A stretch of DNA of 22,908 nt, from positions 1 to 22,908 of the forward strand of contig CAYVTG010000023.1 in the NCBI GenBank assembly GCA_964454575.1. The letters are read 5' to 3'. A program made the translations under genes and the position numbers. This document shows positions 15,901 to 22,606 of the stretch, one piece after another. Origin of the DNA: Haladaptatiplasma sp964454575. GTDB taxonomy: Archaea; Thermoplasmatota; Thermoplasmata; Halarchaeoplasmatales; Halarchaeoplasmataceae. Numbering within the stretch: the first letter of the stretch is position 1; each line of letters starts with the position of its first letter. The notes beneath the pieces are model-generated. The model saw only the letters and a program-made list of their open reading frames with translations. It was not told the origin of the DNA and ran no database searches.

Positions 15901-17301
15901 CAATTCCATGATAGTTCCGTAGACCAGTTTATCGGTATACTCATCGAATTCATCCAATGCTTTCATGGCGGAATCGTAGTCATTATCCCTGAGGTGAGAT
16001 TCTGCCTTAGAGATCATATCGGGGGCTTCGGGTAGATCTATACCCAATTCCTGCATCTCATCAACTGTATTCAAAGCCTTTTCGATCCTGGCTTCAGTTT
16101 CATCGTGCTCTTTGACCAGATCTTGGACCTTGCTTTTACCTGCATTCGCCCACTCCAATGCCGCTTTATGATTTCCGTTCTTTAGTTCATCTCTAGCTTT
16201 GCCGAGTAGGTTCATGGGTTCGCTTATATCTATACCTATATCCTTGGCTTTTATGAAGTTATCACGGGACTCGGCGATGGTTCGGAGAACACGATGGAAT
16301 TTTGCTTCTTCCAGTTTTTCGAATGCTTCCTCTGCAACGTTGTAGGCTTCACTGAATTGTTCTTCACGCTGTAGTTCTACTATCTGTTTACGCAAGGCAT
16401 TTACCATGTCGAGTTCGGCATCGATCTCTTTTGCTTCTTCCATCTCAGATCCGAGTTCGTCGATCTTGCTTTCCACCACATCCTCGAGAGATTCATCCAA
16501 TTCATCCTGTGCATCTTTTAATAGTTTCATCCCACCTTCAAAATCGCCTTCTTTTGCCCTCACTTTAGCCTTACTGATATATTCTTCGACTTTTGTGGTG
16601 CTTTTTCCCGTATGACCGACTATCTCTTTTTGCTTTTCTATCCGCTCGATACGTTCACTTAGATATTCATCTATCTCAGTCCCCAGTTTTTCTTTACACC
16701 CTTCTATGAGGCTGAAGGCTGTTTCGAAATCACCTTCGTCGATAAATTTATTGGCCTGGGAGAGAAGATCATCAACTTCCGACGTATCTTTACCCTTTCC
16801 CTCAAGTATCACTATCAATGAGTCTATAGAAGATATATCTTCCGTCAGTTTTTCTTGTATCTCTAGCTGAGATAGTTCCAATGATTCTTTAGCGGATTCC
16901 AGGGCCTCCTTGAATTTATCTTCTTCGATAAACTCTTGGGTATTATCAAGCAATTCCTTCGATCCACTGTATCTCTCTTCGTCGCCTATGAGTTGGTGCA
17001 ATTCTTTAGTGCCTTCTATCAATTCTTCTATACGTTTAGTATTGGATACCCTCAGTATTTCAAGAGCCTTTTCGACCTTTACCAAACTTTCGTCGATCTC
17101 CCTTTCTTCGATGAGTTCCCTGGCTTCTTCTATCAGTCCCTTCGCTTCTCCCACATCAACCCCGGATTTTTCGGATTCCTCAAGTATCGCCTCGGCTTTA
17201 ACCAAACTTTCAGTTATCTTCTTCTTTTCCTCGGCAGTTTTTTTTGCTTTTTCTTCCATCTCTTTGGCCAGTTGCCTTGCCTTGAGAAATTTACCCGACA
17301 A
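12937..17301 (-). CDS. giant helical-repeat protein with beta-sandwich and C-terminal RING-like zinc domain
   Basis: This 1454-residue protein is not one I recognise. Residues about 30-1285 hold roughly 20 divergent helical repeats of about 65 residues. Each has a hydrophobic helix, a G-x-D/N-type turn, then a helix with a 'Y/F..A...A..A' pattern (KDKYDQAIDEAKKAEKQI, RYGKALSNAKNAESKL). Residues about 1290-1385 look like a CARDB/Ig-type beta-sandwich (SSTITVGIKNTGAGVAKSP). Residues 1398-1434 carry eight potential zinc ligands, C-x2-C-x12-C-x-C-x4-H-x2-C-x6-C-x2-C, fitting a RING/PHD-like cross-brace. A lysine-rich tail follows. There is no membrane segment, so it is probably a cytoplasmic scaffold. 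The start is TTG, supported by GGAGATG 5 bases upstream. It is divergent from the Ubl-E2-like gene and lies upstream of QueH. Confidence 0.85.
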   Translation of the reverse strand: MSGKFLKARQLAKEMEEKAKKTAEEKKKITESLVKAEAILEESEKSGVDVGEAKGLIEEARELIEEREIDESLVKVEKALEILRVSNTKRIEELIEGTKELHQLIGDEERYSGSKELLDNTQEFIEEDKFKEALESAKESLELSQLEIQEKLTEDISSIDSLIVILEGKGKDTSEVDDLLSQANKFIDEGDFETAFSLIEGCKEKLGTEIDEYLSERIERIEKQKEIVGHTGKSTTKVEEYISKAKVRAKEGDFEGGMKLLKDAQDELDESLEDVVESKIDELGSEMEEAKEIDAELDMVNALRKQIVELQREEQFSEAYNVAEEAFEKLEEAKFHRVLRTIAESRDNFIKAKDIGIDISEPMNLLGKARDELKNGNHKAALEWANAGKSKVQDLVKEHDETEARIEKALNTVDEMQELGIDLPEAPDMISKAESHLRDNDYDSAMKALDEFDEYTDKLVYGTIMELIEDYEMAIATAEDMSLDVNEYTETLEDVIALTKSAQYGRAGRTSIENTQALKESILTEMNTKVENFKSIIERIKSDLGDDEDISELERLESKIEGITETIDEGRYREANRALQDISEKLKKWHVGEAEESLNKAKEIVFLLEDMELKDIDIEGYKNKVTEAEEALAKDDFSTVIHVSNDLIKEINSNLRKTAESQFADAKMEVVKAKKAGVTIEDLRKKLIECKKDIRDESYAKAIKLSIEIIDIAVKLRKKRKSSYELISELSGQLTDMKRKGVIKDAGPAKKILLEAKESFQNRDYTQAEKLAEQARITLEDLKQEELFEKELQKLKDSIEMGGKIGADTSEAESILMTCSSEARRGDYEGAIKNLSDATETLNSALKRQVKPKIDKTKDIISSAKEIDIDVSEPEKILSEAERLWKDAEFRKALEKVEECQKKIDDIRNKSRKAASEVKRVKERMEEAKDIHADVAESEKILLKALDALKKDKYDQAIDEAKKAEKQIIKSEKNRVKGLLTTFKEKIDETRKQGINTALADNLIRRAYKEMDAGNYRESINLAMQSEGELERIELQQDISKRSITSTNDKLENAKEENIKVDDAEKLLNQAKQAYRSGFYVKAFDNAIKSVDKLNTTVRSYRESKKLLDSIDKAQETAASLGLDITEVKDQIEEGKIAFENGRYGKALSNAKNAESKLLGFESELPDIIEEIGSNLNSLKEKGKDTGRGDELIKQSKISLGIGDITAAITFLSEAKDEFGGEVFDEYRNYIDEATSLVKKAKKFGADVSKVETLITEAKKLEDEDISLAKEKAQEALDTVEEELKPYSPELDLWVKGRLLPGKSSTITVGIKNTGAGVAKSPELEFQGCESVDVELPNMLKAGEEITKEIEITPTDEMVVIKATGTRIFDEKQIEASIGVKPSTGDFEITKSDGDQKCVLCKGKVQKGLDMIKCECGATYHKTCGEREKACKECGTVFEKKKEKKASKRVALKI

Positions 17302-17306
17302 TCTTA

Positions 17307-17313
17307 CATCTCC
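17307..17313 (-). promoter_or_regulatory. Shine-Dalgarno GGAGATG selecting a TTG start
   Basis: GGAGATG lies 5 bases before the TTG at 17301. There is no in-frame ATG between the upstream stop and this codon. Confidence 0.6.
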
Positions 17314-17337
17314 ATGTTCTTTAACACCGTATATCGT

Positions 17338-17347
17338 ATTAAATAAT
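17338..17347 (-). promoter_or_regulatory. TATA-like box (ATTATTTAAT) for the giant repeat protein
   Basis: The AT-rich box is about 41 bases before the TTG start and would give a leader of about 16 bases that includes the Shine-Dalgarno. It shares the 198-base divergent region with the promoter of the Ubl-E2-like gene. Confidence 0.4.
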
Positions 17348-17455
17348 TAAGGTTTCCTACGTGTCTGTATGTCATATGAGTTTAAAATGGAATTTAAACA
17401 ATCGATTTATAGTTTTCGGGCATATAGTACATATACCGTTGTTAATAATATAGTG

Positions 17456-17463
17456 CTTATAAA
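17456..17463 (+). promoter_or_regulatory. TATA box (CTTATAAA) for the Ubl-E2-like gene
   Basis: CTTATAAA is centred about 40 bases before the ATG at 17500, predicting a leader of about 14 bases with no Shine-Dalgarno. The rest of this divergent region (17302-17499) is AT-rich; I see no RNA gene or strong palindrome in it. Confidence 0.5.
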
Positions 17464-17499
17464 CCAAACAGTTTTATTACTCACCCTATTTCGATATCC

Positions 17500-18165
17500 A
17501 TGGTCCTTCGATTAGAAGTCGTTAACGAAGAAGAAGACGAGCGAATAGACATCAATGTAGATCCCACAGCGGATATGAGTGAAACAATAGAAACGCTAAA
17601 ATCATACTGGGGGGTCGAAGAAGAATTCCAGTTTTTTCAGGGATCAAAACCACTACCTTTAGGTTTGAAATGGTCTGAAAGTGAGATAGATAATGGAGAT
17701 CGGCTTTTTCTCAGGAAGATATCTACGGTCAGAGAACTTCCTCACGATATCTGGGATCAGCGGATAAATAATGAAATAGCGGCCTTGGAGGATCAAGGCT
17801 ATACTATGGATGTACAAAAAGGCGATGAGGTAAACATCGATGTAAAACTAGAAGATGTACCGGGACCCGTACTGATCGGAAAGTCGTTAGGCACTGCTTT
17901 CGAACATGGATTCAGGTTGCATCTGAGCAGAGAGTACCCTTTTACCCGACCTGTTGTGACATGGAACACCAGTATATTTCATCCCAATATACTTCCACCG
18001 GAAAAAGGAGGTAACATAAAGATGAACTATCTTGAAAGATGGGATATCTCAGATAACCTATCGATGTTGTTATCTTCCATAGAAAAGCTACTCACTGAGC
18101 CCGAGTTGGATAACCGTTTGGACGATCAAACTTGCAGAGCTGCTGCGGAAAGATATATAGACTAA
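17500..18165 (+). CDS. ubiquitin-like domain fused to catalytically dead E2 (UEV-like) fold
   Basis: Residues 1-73 of this 221-residue protein look like a ubiquitin-type beta-grasp: strand pair, helix (SETIETLKSYWG), then FFQGSKPLP and a DNGDRLFLR last strand, with no C-terminal di-glycine. Residues 75-221 align along their length with E2 conjugating enzymes: an N-terminal helix (WDQRINNEIAALE), the sheet, YPFTRPVVTWNTSIFHPNI (YPF 146-148, HPN 161-163), then GGNIKMNYLERW, helix NLSMLLSSIEKLLTEPELD, and a short last helix. The catalytic cysteine (E2 motif ICLDIL) is replaced by Lys174 in IKMNYL; the only cysteine is C212, in the last helix. The usual C-terminal E2 helices are missing. Lack of the cysteine and the short C-terminus recall UEV proteins such as Tsg101. 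It may bind Ub-like proteins or partners. It overlaps the next, convergent gene by 4 bases. Confidence 0.8.
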   Translation: MVLRLEVVNEEEDERIDINVDPTADMSETIETLKSYWGVEEEFQFFQGSKPLPLGLKWSESEIDNGDRLFLRKISTVRELPHDIWDQRINNEIAALEDQGYTMDVQKGDEVNIDVKLEDVPGPVLIGKSLGTAFEHGFRLHLSREYPFTRPVVTWNTSIFHPNILPPEKGGNIKMNYLERWDISDNLSMLLSSIEKLLTEPELDNRLDDQTCRAAAERYID

Positions 18166-18746
18166 ATATCTCTTGATTTAAGCGCTTCGTCGCTTTCTTT
18201 TCGACGTTTCGATTCCACGTTTTCAAGGAATGAAAACCAGTCGTCCATATCCTCTCTGAACACTTTATCTTCAGCAGTATGTCCTGTGAACATCCACCTA
18301 TCGCCGAGAACTAAGCCTATGAAGATCCCTGCAAAGCTAGTCGGAGCGAGAGGCAGTATAACAAAGAGCATCACATCCTGTGCGAATATGGCGAGTCCTC
18401 CGACGAAAGCCACATTGCCGATGATCTGGGGGATCAGTAATAAGAAAGCGAATACCAGTATTATCGATTCCAATATGATGGCGAGTCCTCCCACAAAAGT
18501 GTTCATGAATTCATGTTCCGCAAGGATAGCACACACGATCATCGCACTTAAAAGAGGTACTATAACTAAAAGGAAGCGGAAATTAGCCATGGCAGATAAT
18601 TCACTCCCAAGCAAGGACGGGGGAGGGATAAAACCTTTAGTAGCTAATATGTAGGTGACTCCCACAGATGTATTGACAAGAGCGGCCATCAAAGGCAATA
18701 TTATCATCTTTAAGAGGACCGTTTGTTTTTCAGTCAGATCCATCAT
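18162..18746 (-). CDS. multi-pass membrane protein of unknown function
   Basis: This 194-residue protein has about five hydrophobic segments (roughly 12-35, 55-76, 83-105, 110-124, 126-148), then a charged cytoplasmic tail from 149. A short internal repeat, FVGGLAI, occurs at 84-90 and 114-120 and is also clear at the DNA level, which points to duplication of one membrane hairpin. I recognise no family. Its ATG overlaps the stop of the upstream gene (ATGA), so it is co-translated with the single-pass protein at 18743-19330, and the two probably form a complex. Confidence 0.75.
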   Translation of the reverse strand: MMDLTEKQTVLLKMIILPLMAALVNTSVGVTYILATKGFIPPPSLLGSELSAMANFRFLLVIVPLLSAMIVCAILAEHEFMNTFVGGLAIILESIILVFAFLLLIPQIIGNVAFVGGLAIFAQDVMLFVILPLAPTSFAGIFIGLVLGDRWMFTGHTAEDKVFREDMDDWFSFLENVESKRRKESDEALKSRDI

Positions 18747-19330
18747 ATATCACCATCCGATATATCTGCGTTGAATACATGCGGTTGAAAATGCAAGCGT
18801 GTATGATACGACCATCTATCATGGTCCATCTCGGGCATATACAGATTTGCAGCAAAATTGATCACGATCCAGTTCCATACCGGATCTTCTTGTTGGCTGT
18901 TTTTTAGGACCGGTGAACCGGTGAACCGTGAAACGTTGTGTTCAAAAGGTGTCATACGGTAGGTGATGGATTCCCCGGGCTCCAGGCGGATATTTTCACC
19001 ATCTCTATAAAGAAAACCTCCTTTACTTCCTACCCAAGAATCTCCCAAACGTGAAATCTCATTAAGGTGAACTTCGTAATGTATCTGATATATTATGACG
19101 GGTGTGCTCCCGTTGTTCCATATACGCACTGTTGACGTCAGATAGATGATGTCTTCCGGGTCTCCTTGGACCTCCATGTCAACCATCTTCATCGATAGGT
19201 TGGCTTCTGTTTCGATCAACTTGGTGTAATGCACCGTGTTAGCTACAAGTACATAGGATGCGTATCCGGTAACGAGGGTAAGTGCGACCAATAGTATGAT
19301 GACTTTTTGTTTCGTTGCTGAGAATTCCAT
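18743..19330 (-). CDS. membrane-anchored extracellular beta-sandwich protein
   Basis: The protein has a single N-terminal hydrophobic segment (about residues 10-32), acting as an uncleaved anchor or signal peptide, followed by an outward domain of about 160 residues. The pattern TVRIWNNGSTPVIIYQIHYE, then LEPGESITYRM, is typical of LEA/CARDB-type beta-sandwiches. I start it at the ATG at 19330 (195 residues). A GTG one codon upstream (19333) is also open, but the ATG is 29 bases from a TATA-like box, fitting a leaderless transcript. Its stop overlaps the start of the multi-pass gene by 4 bases. Function unknown. Confidence 0.75.
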   Translation of the reverse strand: MEFSATKQKVIILLVALTLVTGYASYVLVANTVHYTKLIETEANLSMKMVDMEVQGDPEDIIYLTSTVRIWNNGSTPVIIYQIHYEVHLNEISRLGDSWVGSKGGFLYRDGENIRLEPGESITYRMTPFEHNVSRFTGSPVLKNSQQEDPVWNWIVINFAANLYMPEMDHDRWSYHTRLHFQPHVFNADISDGDI

Positions 19331-19354
19331 CACTGATAATCAGCAACATCATAC

Positions 19355-19362
19355 TGTTTAAG
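19355..19362 (-). promoter_or_regulatory. TATA-like box (GCTTAAAC) for the two-gene membrane operon
   Basis: GCTTAAAC is centred about 29 bases from the ATG at 19330, which has no Shine-Dalgarno; this is consistent with a leaderless message. Confidence 0.35.
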
Positions 19363-19401
19363 CCTTTCCATGAGTTCCTGTCAAATTTTAGTAGTTGACA
19401 C

Positions 19402-19410
19402 AAAAATATA
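19402..19410 (+). promoter_or_regulatory. TATA box (AAAAATATA) for the barrel-protein/Trk genes
   Basis: AAAAATATA lies about 34 bases before the ATG at 19441. A second AT-rich stretch (ATATATA, 19431-19437) abuts the ATG and is too close to drive this start. Confidence 0.4.
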
Positions 19411-19440
19411 TTAGGTCAATAGTAAATCCTATATATACAC

Positions 19441-19737
19441 ATGGTTGACGAAATAGAACTGAGCGTTGTTTCAAGCCCGATCAAATTTGGCGGACGAGCC
19501 CGGGTGAACGAAAAAACCCTTGATGAAACCCGTATAGATGAAGGTTCGCTTGTGGTGATCAGTTCGGACAAGAGAGATATTTTGCTGACCATATATTCGG
19601 ATCTTTTGATAGACGAGGGATTGGTCAAGTTAAGAGAGGATGATATGCGTAAACTAGGTGTTAAGGAAGGGGCTGTGATCAAAATGAAGAAACACAGCAG
19701 TCTTCTAAAAAACAAGCCTTTGGATAACTTATTATAG
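19441..19737 (+). CDS. small barrel protein resembling the CDC48 N-terminal (double-psi) domain
   Basis: This 98-residue protein has no membrane segment. The pattern RARVNEKTLDETRIDEGSLV, then DLLIDEGLVKLREDD, then LGVKEGAVIKMKK resembles the two-lobed double-psi beta-barrel at the N-terminus of CDC48/VAT and in related small archaeal proteins. It lacks any catalytic motif. It lies 43 bases upstream of TrkA on the same strand, so it may modulate or be co-expressed with potassium uptake, but that is inferred from position. An AbrB-like DNA-binding barrel is an alternative. Confidence 0.65.
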   Translation: MVDEIELSVVSSPIKFGGRARVNEKTLDETRIDEGSLVVISSDKRDILLTIYSDLLIDEGLVKLREDDMRKLGVKEGAVIKMKKHSSLLKNKPLDNLL

Positions 19738-19780
19738 CATATCTTTATACCGTTAATATAAACTCACGGTGGTATGAGAA

Positions 19781-21109
19781 ATGCACGTTATAATCATAGG
19801 TGCCGGTGAAGTTGGATACGAACTGGCAGAATCCATACGACGCAAAGGTCACGACATAGTCATAGTCGACCGAGATGAGCATGCATGCCAGAGGGTAAGG
19901 GATCTGGATATCAAGGTCATCAAAGGTAACGGTGCTAGACCTGAACTTCTTAACTCGTTGGATATAAGATCGTGTGATTTCTTTTTTGCAGTAACAGATG
20001 ATAACGAAACAAATCTGGTCACATGCGCTCTTGCAAAATCTTCAAGAACCACGACCATCGCCCGCATAAACGGTTTAGAGTATATCAATAATCCAGTCTC
20101 GAAACGTTTTTCCAAGATAGGCGTCGATTATGCCGTATCAACAGAGATGATAATCGCGCAAGAGATATCGAATATAATCAGTGTACCTTCAGCGATCAAT
20201 ATGAACATCGCTCTATCCGGAAAGATAAATGTACTTGAATTCAAGATACTTGAACATTCAAAGGTAGAAGGTAAAAAATTAAAGAATATACGCTTGCCTC
20301 CGAAGGTTAACCTCGGTGGTATAATCCGCGATAAAAACGTTCTGATACCACACGGCAACACCGTGCTTAAAGAGGGAGACACGCTGATAGTGATGACCGG
20401 CGGGAAGTCCGAGATACGCCAGATGATGAAGTTGATAGGTAAAAGGCGTAGGAAGATAAACAGCGTTATGATCGTCGGCGCTACGGACATAGGGATCAAC
20501 ATCGCAAAGATACTCGAGCGTAGAAAAATACGTGTCATCCTTCTTGAGGTGTCAAGAAATAGAGCTAGAACCGCTGCTGAAGTACTAAAGGAAACCGAGG
20601 TCATCGTCGGCGATGCACGTGACAAAAGGATCTTGATAGAAGAGGGGATCCTACGTGTAGATGCCTTTGCTTCCTGTACCCCCTCGGAGGAATTCAATGT
20701 ACTGGTTTCACTACTTGCTAAGATATATGGTGTGGAGAAAACCATCGCGGTGGTTAGGGAGTTAGGATTGAAATCACTCATCGAAACCGTAGGTATAGAC
20801 ATGGCAGCATCTCCGCAGCTTCAGACCGCCAGGATGATGCTGAGATTGACGCGTGAATTGAATCCACTCAAGGCCATCTCATTCCATGGTGGAGACCTAT
20901 ATCTACTCGAAACCATGGTCGACGAATATTCCAGCGTACTCGGAGATAGGCTGGAAGATGTGGATTTACCGGAAGGTACGCTGGTCGGTGCTATAATCAG
21001 AGATGATCATACCATAATACCCCACGGTAAGACCATTTTGAAAAAGGGTGATCAAGTGATGATATTCGTACTCAAAGAAGATATCGAAAAAGTGGAGGAG
21101 ATATTTTAG
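19781..21109 (+). CDS. trkA: TrkA, K+ uptake regulatory NAD-binding subunit (two RCK modules)
   Basis: This 442-residue protein is a full two-module TrkA. The first RCK_N Rossmann domain has GAGEVG (7-12) and the acidic D30 that contacts the adenine ribose. Its RCK_C follows at about 140-218 (KLKNIRLPPKVNLGGIIRD). The second Rossmann domain has GATDIG (233-238) with E256, and the second RCK_C (about 360-442) repeats the motif GTLVGAIIRDDHTIIPHGKT. It forms the cytoplasmic nucleotide-binding ring that gates TrkH. A GGTGGT stretch lies about 7 bases before the ATG, and the AT-rich TTAATATAAA at 19753-19762 could give an additional promoter. The TrkH start follows its stop directly. Confidence 0.96.
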   Translation: MHVIIIGAGEVGYELAESIRRKGHDIVIVDRDEHACQRVRDLDIKVIKGNGARPELLNSLDIRSCDFFFAVTDDNETNLVTCALAKSSRTTTIARINGLEYINNPVSKRFSKIGVDYAVSTEMIIAQEISNIISVPSAINMNIALSGKINVLEFKILEHSKVEGKKLKNIRLPPKVNLGGIIRDKNVLIPHGNTVLKEGDTLIVMTGGKSEIRQMMKLIGKRRRKINSVMIVGATDIGINIAKILERRKIRVILLEVSRNRARTAAEVLKETEVIVGDARDKRILIEEGILRVDAFASCTPSEEFNVLVSLLAKIYGVEKTIAVVRELGLKSLIETVGIDMAASPQLQTARMMLRLTRELNPLKAISFHGGDLYLLETMVDEYSSVLGDRLEDVDLPEGTLVGAIIRDDHTIIPHGKTILKKGDQVMIFVLKEDIEKVEEIF

Positions 21110-22606
21110 ATGCGGTGGAAGGTAGTCATAGGTAACCTCGGTTCTATACTGAAACTATTCGGTTTTGCCTTCTATCTACCGGTGATACCTGCGCTATATT
21201 ACTTAGAAGCTCCTCTTTTTTACGGTATCATCCCCTTCAACGCATTAGTATTCCTTTTCATGGCGAATTTCACCATCGCACTGGGTTATCCCATGGAAGC
21301 CTTCGGTCGAGCGGAAGATTTTCACCGGAACGAGGCTGTTATTATAGTAAGTAGTACGTGGATCGTGCTTGCCTTGCTCTCTTCCATCCCATTCTTGATC
21401 ATCGGTGTTTTTACATCTCCCGTCGATGCCTTCTTTGAAGCCATGTCCGGTATGACGACTACTGGAGCTACGGTGATGGTGTATCCTTTAGAGCAATATC
21501 CTAAAAGCATACATATGTGGAGAGGATTTCTTCAGTGGCTCGGAGGTATGGGCGTCATCGTTCTTTCCGTTGCAGTTTTGTCAAAACTTAGCCGAGGTGG
21601 TTTGACATTACTGGAAGCCGAAGCTCCCGGTCCATCCATAACTCGCCTGAAACCTAAGATAATGGAGACCGCTAAGATACTGTGGTATATCTATGGGCTA
21701 CTCACGCTCTGCATGATCATCTTATTACTCGGAGCCGGCACCACATTTTACGATGCTGTTTTGCATGCTTTTACAACCATGTCCACCGGTGGTTTTTCAT
21801 CTCATACATCCAGTGTGGGTTATTTTCCCTCCGGAGTACAATGGATAATCATCTTCTTTATGCTTATGGGCGGTATCAATTTTTCACTTCACTATCAATT
21901 ATTCAAAGGTAATGTGAAAAAAGCTCTGGCAAACACCGAACTACAAGTGTTCTTAGGGATCGTTGTTTCCGGTACGGTGATCGTTACCTATCTTCTTCTT
22001 GGAACGGGTTTATCCAATATGGAAGCATTTAGGACTGCGATGTTCCAGATAGTTGCCTTTTCATCGAACACCGGTTATTTCGTTGAAAACTATGATGCTT
22101 GGCCCGAATTTTCCCGCCTGATACTTCTGATGTTGATGTTCGTCGGTGCATCCGCGGGGTCGACCGGTGGTGGTATGAAGGTACTTCGAGTTACGTTACT
22201 TTTCAAGATGGTACTTCGAAGTTTCAGAGAGTTCATCAATCCACGCCGTATGCTGGTCGTCCGCATGGGAGGTCGTGTGATCAATGAGAATACATTGAAG
22301 ATGGTCTCTATGTTCTTCCTTGCCTACATATTCATATTCATCATCGGCACCATGTTATTGGTAGCCCTTGGTATGGACATGATATCAAGCGTATCTGCGA
22401 GTGTTTCCGCTCTCAGCAACGTAGGACCAGGATTGGGTTTGGTCGGACCCGTTCACAATTATCGAGCAGTCCCACTCGCCGGCAGATTTTTACTCTCTGT
22501 ATTGATGTGGATCGGCAGGCTCGAGATCTTCACCGCTGTTGTGTTGTTCAATCCAAATCTCTACAAAGAGAGGCGGCTGTCAACGGTGCTCAGACTGCGC
22601 CGGTGA
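21110..22606 (+). CDS. trkH: TrkH-family potassium uptake channel subunit
   Basis: This 498-residue integral membrane protein has the fourfold M1-P-M2 repeat of TrkH/KtrB transporters. Four selectivity-filter loops are visible: MTTTGAT (about 115-121), TMSTGGF (223-229), SSNTGYF (318-324) and SNVGPGLG (436-443). The small-residue gate loop GASAGSTGGGMKV lies at 346-358 in the third repeat, and the conserved arginine of the last helix is R470 in IGRLEIFT. The length is normal. The ATG abuts the TrkA stop with no gap, and GGAGGAG lies 9 bases upstream inside the trkA coding end, so the pair is translationally coupled and forms one K+ uptake system. Confidence 0.96.
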   Translation: MRWKVVIGNLGSILKLFGFAFYLPVIPALYYLEAPLFYGIIPFNALVFLFMANFTIALGYPMEAFGRAEDFHRNEAVIIVSSTWIVLALLSSIPFLIIGVFTSPVDAFFEAMSGMTTTGATVMVYPLEQYPKSIHMWRGFLQWLGGMGVIVLSVAVLSKLSRGGLTLLEAEAPGPSITRLKPKIMETAKILWYIYGLLTLCMIILLLGAGTTFYDAVLHAFTTMSTGGFSSHTSSVGYFPSGVQWIIIFFMLMGGINFSLHYQLFKGNVKKALANTELQVFLGIVVSGTVIVTYLLLGTGLSNMEAFRTAMFQIVAFSSNTGYFVENYDAWPEFSRLILLMLMFVGASAGSTGGGMKVLRVTLLFKMVLRSFREFINPRRMLVVRMGGRVINENTLKMVSMFFLAYIFIFIIGTMLLVALGMDMISSVSASVSALSNVGPGLGLVGPVHNYRAVPLAGRFLLSVLMWIGRLEIFTAVVLFNPNLYKERRLSTVLRLRR

